From: Mesotaenium endlicherianum
Taxonomy: Eukaryota > Streptophyta > Zygnematophyceae > Zygnematales > Mesotaeniaceae
Length of the DNA stretch: 64,000 nucleotides
Assembly: GCA_009602735.1 (NCBI GenBank)
Contig: WELA01012483.1
Coordinates: forward strand, 7,888-71,887
Direction: 5' to 3'
Position 1 is the first letter of the stretch. Every line of letters starts with the position of its first letter. A model generated the notes under the pieces. That model was not told the DNA's origin. It made no database searches and worked only from the letters and a program-made list of their open reading frames with translations. Both the position numbers and the translations under genes were made by a program. This document shows, in pieces, positions 59,339 to 64,000 of this stretch.

Positions 59339-60147
59339 TTACAGCCCCAAACGCATACCGACGTCCTCTTCTAAATAAATCCACATTCGAAGACAAGCGT
59401 GCCCAACCCGTGCTCCAAACTTTAGCCCATTTTCTTGGGCAAAGTTGCCAAGAAAGACATCTCACCCTGAGAATGGTCGACGGGCGAAACGGCCGATATC
59501 GACGCCTTTTAGATAGCCGATGGGACCCTTTCCACCACTTTTTTGAGTTGGGAAACATGATTTCATTTAGGTGCATTTCGTTGGCAAACATCCTTTACAC
59601 AAAAGATGGAAAGCATGCCGTTCCTTAGCGATCGTTTCTACTGCGACCCCTTCGAGATGTTTTACCAACCTTTGCTAAAGTGGGACTTTAAGTCTTTGCT
59701 TTTGATTGTTTTTTACTCCGCCCTCTTCCATATTTATACCAACCACAAGACGAGTGGGCTTTCCAACTCACTATGAAGGTGGCAACTCACGTGCATATCA
59801 ATTTTGGAGCTTCCATCATGAAACAATATCCAAATTAATTGAAATATTCCAAAAATGGAAACCCTAGGAAATGATTGAGTTCCAAAAATCTAAAAAAAAG
59901 AATTATAGCCAACTATAAAATTAATGTTAACTACCTAACAAGCATGACAAAACCAAGTCTGGCCTAAATCTTATGTTTAGGAGCAAATAACCCCACTACA
60001 GGTGATGTAACCAATTCATGAGAGTGCCTCAACAACTTCTCATTTGCCTCTTTCTGCCTGCATAAACAAACACATACCATTTAAATTGTCGGTTATCATA
60101 GTACAAGAGGTAGACAGCCAAGAGCACTCACAAAGAGGGAGAGACGT

Positions 60148-60149
<2 letters not shown>
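59339..60149. other. no gene seen
   Basis: Partly AT-rich, non-coding. Nothing recognisable on either strand. Confidence 0.4.

Positions 60150-60225
<76 letters not shown>
60150..60225. repeat. (GA)n microsatellite
   Basis: About 37 uninterrupted GA units, followed by a short G-run. A second G-run at 60480-60488 ends in an N (60489). Confidence 0.9.
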
Positions 60226-60226
<1 letters not shown>

Positions 60227-61014
60227 AAGGGGGGGTGGGAGAGAAAAGGGAGCAGGACAAGTGACGCAGGACAAGTGATGCAGGCATGCTGATGCAACGA
60301 CTCGGAGCACCTCCCGACATATGGCAGCAGTTGATGGCACACATACACAAAGATAGAGCAAAAAGGAGAAAAGTGGTGAGAAAGACACGACAAGGACCCC
60401 GACAATATTCAATTGCAGCAGGCAACATACACATGCACATACACACACACTCAAATACAAAGGGGGAGGCCGAGGCCCCGGGGGGGGANGGATAATAAGT
60501 GAGCTGGAGAAACAGGTCCTTCGCTGCCCCCTCTAAGCAGCAGCAGCGGTGGCAGCAGCAGGAGCACTCCCGACACAATTGAGGGAGAGAGGAACACAGA
60601 GGAGGGGAGTGCATCTTGAGGCGCTTGGCAGAGATCAGCTGCCTGTCGGGCCCCTTGCCCACCTTCTCGCCACCTATATCCTGAATTTGCACACAAGCGG
60701 CAGCCAACCTAGAGCTCTCAATAGGGGCGCATCTAAGGCAAGTACAGCAGGGATGTTGCAGAGGCGTTGTGTGCCACCTCGGCCAAGATCCTCGAGTGAC
60801 TAGCCACGGCTTGAGCGTTCATCTCAAACGCTGCCAGCCACCAGCCACATAGGCGTGATTGCCAGCTGAAAGGCTAAACAGTCACGCGCAAAAGTCACGA
60901 GGCGTGCATGCATGCTGAGTGACAACTTCTAAAGCTGTTTGAGGGCTGCTAGGTAAGGACGGCATGCAAGCTAGACGCTGTGACTAAGCACTGGCATTCT
61001 CGAGAGAGGATAAT

Positions 61015-61266
61015 GTGTGGTGCCTGCAAAAGGCACGAGTCCTGCTTGAAGCTGCCTTATTCTTGCTCGCATCGTTGTCAAGGAAGCTGAAGGAGCAGGT
61101 ACAAAAGGAAAGGAGAAGAAGGAGCGCGAAGAAGAAGGAGTTCCCAAGGCCACAGAAGAGCAGAGACGCCACGCTTTTGCCGACGCTGGAAGATTTCTTC
61201 TCAGTGTATCATCGAAAGATTAAACCTCAGGAGTTTCCGCGAGGGGATCTCGCTGGTAGAAAGTAG
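61015..61266 (+). CDS. short hypothetical reading frame
   Basis: 83 codons. The N-terminal part is hydrophobic (LLEAALFLLASL), the middle strongly basic (QKERRRRSAKKKEF), and the end reads LPTLEDFFSVYHRKIKPQEF. I do not recognise it. The composition is protein-like, but there is no homology or neighbouring exon to back it, and it could be chance or a host-exon remnant. Confidence 0.25.
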   Translation: MWCLQKARVLLEAALFLLASLSRKLKEQVQKERRRRSAKKKEFPRPQKSRDATLLPTLEDFFSVYHRKIKPQEFPRGDLAGRK

Positions 61267-61551
61267 AGAGCTGCAGAATAAAATCTGTTAGGAGATTAGC
61301 ACAGATCCGGATCAAACACCACAAGCGTGCGAAAGTCACTTAAAATGGTGAGTGCTGTGTTAATTTCCAAGTTCTCAGAAGTCTCAATTGTTGAATTGCT
61401 GATAGCAAGAGTAGTATTAACAAGTAAAGCTCTCAGTGAAGAACTGAGTGAGCCCAGCCAAGCAGTGAGGAGCTGTTAAGGCGCGGTGTTGAGCGAAGAG
61501 CTCAGACCAGGCCAGCATAGATGTGCAGTTTCAGAGTTTTGTAAGCTGTGA

Positions 61552-61719
61552 CCTAGCGAAAGCCTTGAAGAGCGATTTTCTCTGAATCTGGCATTGCATG
61601 TTAAGCTGCTTAGATGTGATTTCTGCAAACTAAAAATTTGTTCGTTCTGTAAATCCTCAACTTGGGCAAAAGCCTGTGTGGAAGTAAGACGCTTCTGTCC
61701 TACTTGTAAGGGAAACTGA
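61552..61719 (+). other. cysteine-rich frame without a start codon
   Basis: An open stretch of 55 codons with seven cysteines in 31 residues: CDFCKLKICSFC, then C, then CPTC (pattern C-X2-C-X4-C-X2-C-X8-C-X6-C-X2-C). The pairs resemble a zinc-binding module. There is no ATG. It could be an internal exon or a gene relic. Confidence 0.25.
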
Positions 61720-62043
61720 GGATAGGCTAACTTTTCGAAAATTTCTACTAAGTGTTGGTAGTGTAGAATGAGGAAGTGGTTGAGCATGGGAACACTGAGT
61801 GTAGGATGCTTCACCGCATGATGCAAGTGCAGGAAGACCAGGAATGGGTCAACCCCCAACTAGTCTGCCACCGACACACATGCAAAGGTCGATCAACCCG
61901 GTCGATTCCCCACGTGCAGCAACGCACCGACCAAACAACCAGGGAATCCCCGCACGCGAGAAGGACCGCCGACACGTCGACCAGGTTGAAGGCACACGTG
62001 CTGAGAAGCCACGCACGTGCCAGGGGTCCGACGCTGTCAGGCA

Positions 62044-62330
62044 TGACATCAATCCATAACTGATTAGGCTATCTTCTCATAATTAATCAAAGTACTTCAT
62101 GAATAATCATGTTGTACTATTGCGAAGTAGTCGAATTACGTTACGACTCTTTTTGCAATAGCATCTTGGTCGTTTCGCTAATCGACCTGACATTAGTTGG
62201 CACACGCGTGTGGCAATTAATTGGTAAAGATGCAATCATTTTTCAAAATATATATTCATAAATAGCGTAACATATACTAGGTAATTGGGAAAACGTCCCA
62301 AATACGTCTAAAATAGCTCGGATCGTTACA
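62044..62330 (-). repeat. 3' LTR of element D2
   Basis: About 287 bp, TGTAACGATC to ...TGTCA on the minus strand, preceded by the purine tract AAGGGGGGAGGAG. It pairs with the D1 LTR at 4902-5192. Confidence 0.75.
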
Positions 62331-63578
62331 CTCCTCCCCCCTTATATGAACTTAACGTCCTCGTTAAGCCTCGTCTTTTAAGTCGTATGTGTCAATACTG
62401 ACCGTAATCAGCGCGAAACACCGGTGAGCAAATGGGTTTTGAATCATCACAAGGACGGAAAAGAGCGATATTCGACCGCGTCTCTTTTACGTTTGTTCTT
62501 TGGTGTACGAAGAGCGCTTGGTAGCACACTTGCCTTAGCACAAAGCCTTTGAGCATTAGCCCATCGTAACCAATACTGTTGAACCAGGTCCTTACAATTA
62601 AGAAGGATTTCATCTTGAGATTTGTACGAGTTCCAACTGGAATTGTGATCAAGCCACTTGATCAAAAGCTCCACTCGTGGGGGCTTATGTCGGGTATAGC
62701 GGTGTCCTAAGACCTCCTCTACAATCCCAGGCCTTATCATCATCTGCGAGTTTCAACTCTGGTGCCTGTGGCTGGTAGCGGCCATCAGACCAAAACAGCT
62801 TCAATAAACTGACATGGAACACGGAATGCATTCACTCCATGAATCAAGGCAAATCCAGCCGATACAACAGGTCCAACCTTTGCAATAACGATAAAATGGC
62901 CTACCTTGCAAGGCAGAAGCTTTCACTTTTGGGGTGCTTGAGCTGCAAGTTCTTGGTTTGCAAAAGTACTTTATTGCCAACCTGGAAGCTCAACTTGGTC
63001 TTGCGCGTATCAGCAAACTTTTCATGTCGATCGCGAGCGGCGGCTAGAGCCATCAATTCGCTTGTTTGTGCACCTCTTGAAGGGAGGAGACAAAGAGGCG
63101 AGCACTTGGTACTCTCATGTTTGACATCTCCGTCTGACCGAAAACTACATGTGTCAGGGGAGTGTGCGGATGTCGTCCATGGTTAAGGGAAAACGGAGTT
63201 TCCTCAACGGATTCCTGATAAGCATTATTAACAGTAAACTCTGCAATTAAAAGGAGGGTGTCCCAGTTGTCTTGGCGAGGATTCACATAATGCCTGAGGA
63301 ATTGTTGCAAAACACGGTTCAAGGGTTCATTCTGACCATCTGTTTGAGGGTGGAAGCTAGTTGACATCGTAAGGTTTGGGCCAAAATGCTAGCAAGCTTC
63401 CTGCCATAAGTGGCTCGGAAATCGACTGTCACTATCGCTTATGATCTCCTTGGACATACCATGTAACTCAAACACGTGATCAACAAAGAGACGTGCCGTC
63501 TCTATTGCATCAAGTGATGATTTAGTGGCCACAAAGTGTACCATTTTAGTGAAACGATCCACGATCGTTAACACCTCA
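62044..63578 (-). mobile_element. Ty3/gypsy chromovirus D2, 3' part
   Basis: On the minus strand: a piece of integrase core, the integrase tail, a chromodomain-like end (ELLIKWLDHNSSWNSYKSQDE, cited as ELLIKWLDH and SQDEILLNC), polypurine tract and 3' LTR. It aligns with D1 (4902-6600) over its whole length. It is broken, with several breaks. At 63578 the match to D1 stops abruptly inside integrase and foreign sequence begins. Confidence 0.85.
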
Positions 63579-64000
63579 TTCACTCTGAGACTGGTCTAGG
63601 GCAAAAACTCATTTTTGTCAAGTTTTTTTCAAGGCGGAGAAGACCAATTCTCCGCCACATTTCAGCGGAGGGTTGGAGGCGGAGAAAGGCATTTCTCGGT
63701 CTCACTCCGCCACTTTCTGGCTCAAAAATACAATTCTCCGTCTGATTCTCCGCTTGCAAGCGAAGTTACATGCAAATCAAGGAGTCACTGGCCAATCAAC
63801 AAGCGGAGTTGCATGCCACTCACAATATCGTTGGCCAATCAGGACACTGTACAATATCTTCCGAAACCGATCGCTTCGCAAAACAAGGGCAATTGACTTT
63901 TAACTAAAAAGTCGCTTTCGCTTAGGAATGCAGTCTGACAATCTAAATTCATTTTGCCTTTTTTGATTGGTCATTCTAGCAGCGGCTAAATCTCACACCG
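63579..64000. other. unassigned sequence interrupting D2
   Basis: Starts CACTCTGAGACTGGTCTAGG where the D1/D2 homology ends and runs to the window edge. It holds a 9-bp inverted repeat GGCGGAGAA/TTCTCCGCC (63633-63656) and several further GGCGGAGAA-like copies. It may be the end of an inserted DNA transposon. No coding sequence is seen. Confidence 0.4.

Noticed and set aside
58272-59628. Short frames in and around the candidate TIR element as a transposase
   Set aside because: None is longer than about 90 codons or shows a recognisable DDE arrangement.
60096-60707. 203-codon minus-strand frame across the (GA)n tract
   Set aside because: Most of it is a Leu-Ser repeat from the microsatellite and it crosses an N. 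The short part near 60620-60710 (QDIGGEKVGKGPDRQL) could be exonic, but nothing supports it.
1-64000. CRISPR array or bacterial operon
   Set aside because: Repeats are LTRs, microsatellites and palindromes. Spliced genes and chromoviruses show that this is eukaryotic nuclear DNA.

Overview
The window looks like nuclear DNA from a green plant of the streptophyte lineage with a large, repeat-rich genome. Two host genes point there: a HECT ubiquitin ligase of the plant UPL3/UPL4 type, opening with the UPL3-like start METRSRKRAEA, and a plant-type patatin-like phospholipase. Most of the rest is Ty3/gypsy chromovirus retrotransposons (iMet-type primer sites, C-terminal chromodomains). A charophyte alga such as Chara, or another early-diverging streptophyte, would fit. 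The species cannot be fixed from the sequence.

Layout. 1-3610: 3' end of a chromovirus (A1, +). 3611-4900: a shared flank repeat, unassigned DNA and two tRNA-like modules. 4902-12300: two broken chromoviruses fused in the same orientation (D1 and E, -), with a solo LTR inside the E LTR. 12310-14200: a gag-like fossil (G) carrying a 499-bp TRIM. 14761-20881: a diverged LTR and chromovirus F (+). 20882-21518: a protease fossil and a second copy of the flank repeat. 21519-28799: chromovirus C (-). 28813-41273: chromovirus A2 (+), split by a whole-looking element B (31126-39948, -) flanked by AAGAA duplications. 41274-43274: intergenic DNA with a 109-bp direct repeat. 43275-47645: patatin-like gene with two DNA-primase (PRIM2) exons inside it. 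49093-57992: UPL3-like gene (-), convergent with the patatin gene. 58581-59338: candidate TIR DNA transposon. 62044-63578: chromovirus D2 (-). 63579-64000: unassigned DNA that interrupts D2.

The most unusual feature is an extra third ORF (ORF3) in the A/B/C chromovirus family. It lies between pol and the 3' LTR on the coding strand and is present in all four copies here. ORF3 encodes a protein of roughly 560 residues: a charged N-terminal coiled coil, a conserved central domain I do not recognise, an acidic stretch and a conserved C-terminal segment. It has no signal peptide or membrane segment. Each copy has a predicted intron of 103-108 bases just before ORF3, ending two bases short of the ATG region (AG|G-ATG), so ORF3 may be expressed from a spliced RNA, as in env-position genes of other LTR elements. 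Two ORF3 types (A and B/C) are only about half identical in their core, while the neighbouring pol and LTRs are nearly the same. This suggests exchange of ORF3 as a cassette.

The second main point is the host gene region at 44.5-45.6 kb. The patatin gene lacks the block that should carry its catalytic aspartate, and in that place sit two consecutive phase-0 exons of the DNA primase large subunit, next to an assembly N. It is either an assembly join or a real exon insertion. Single Ns at 18, 28299, 28308, 40794, 44547 and 60489 look like gap joins, and conclusions around them should be treated with care.
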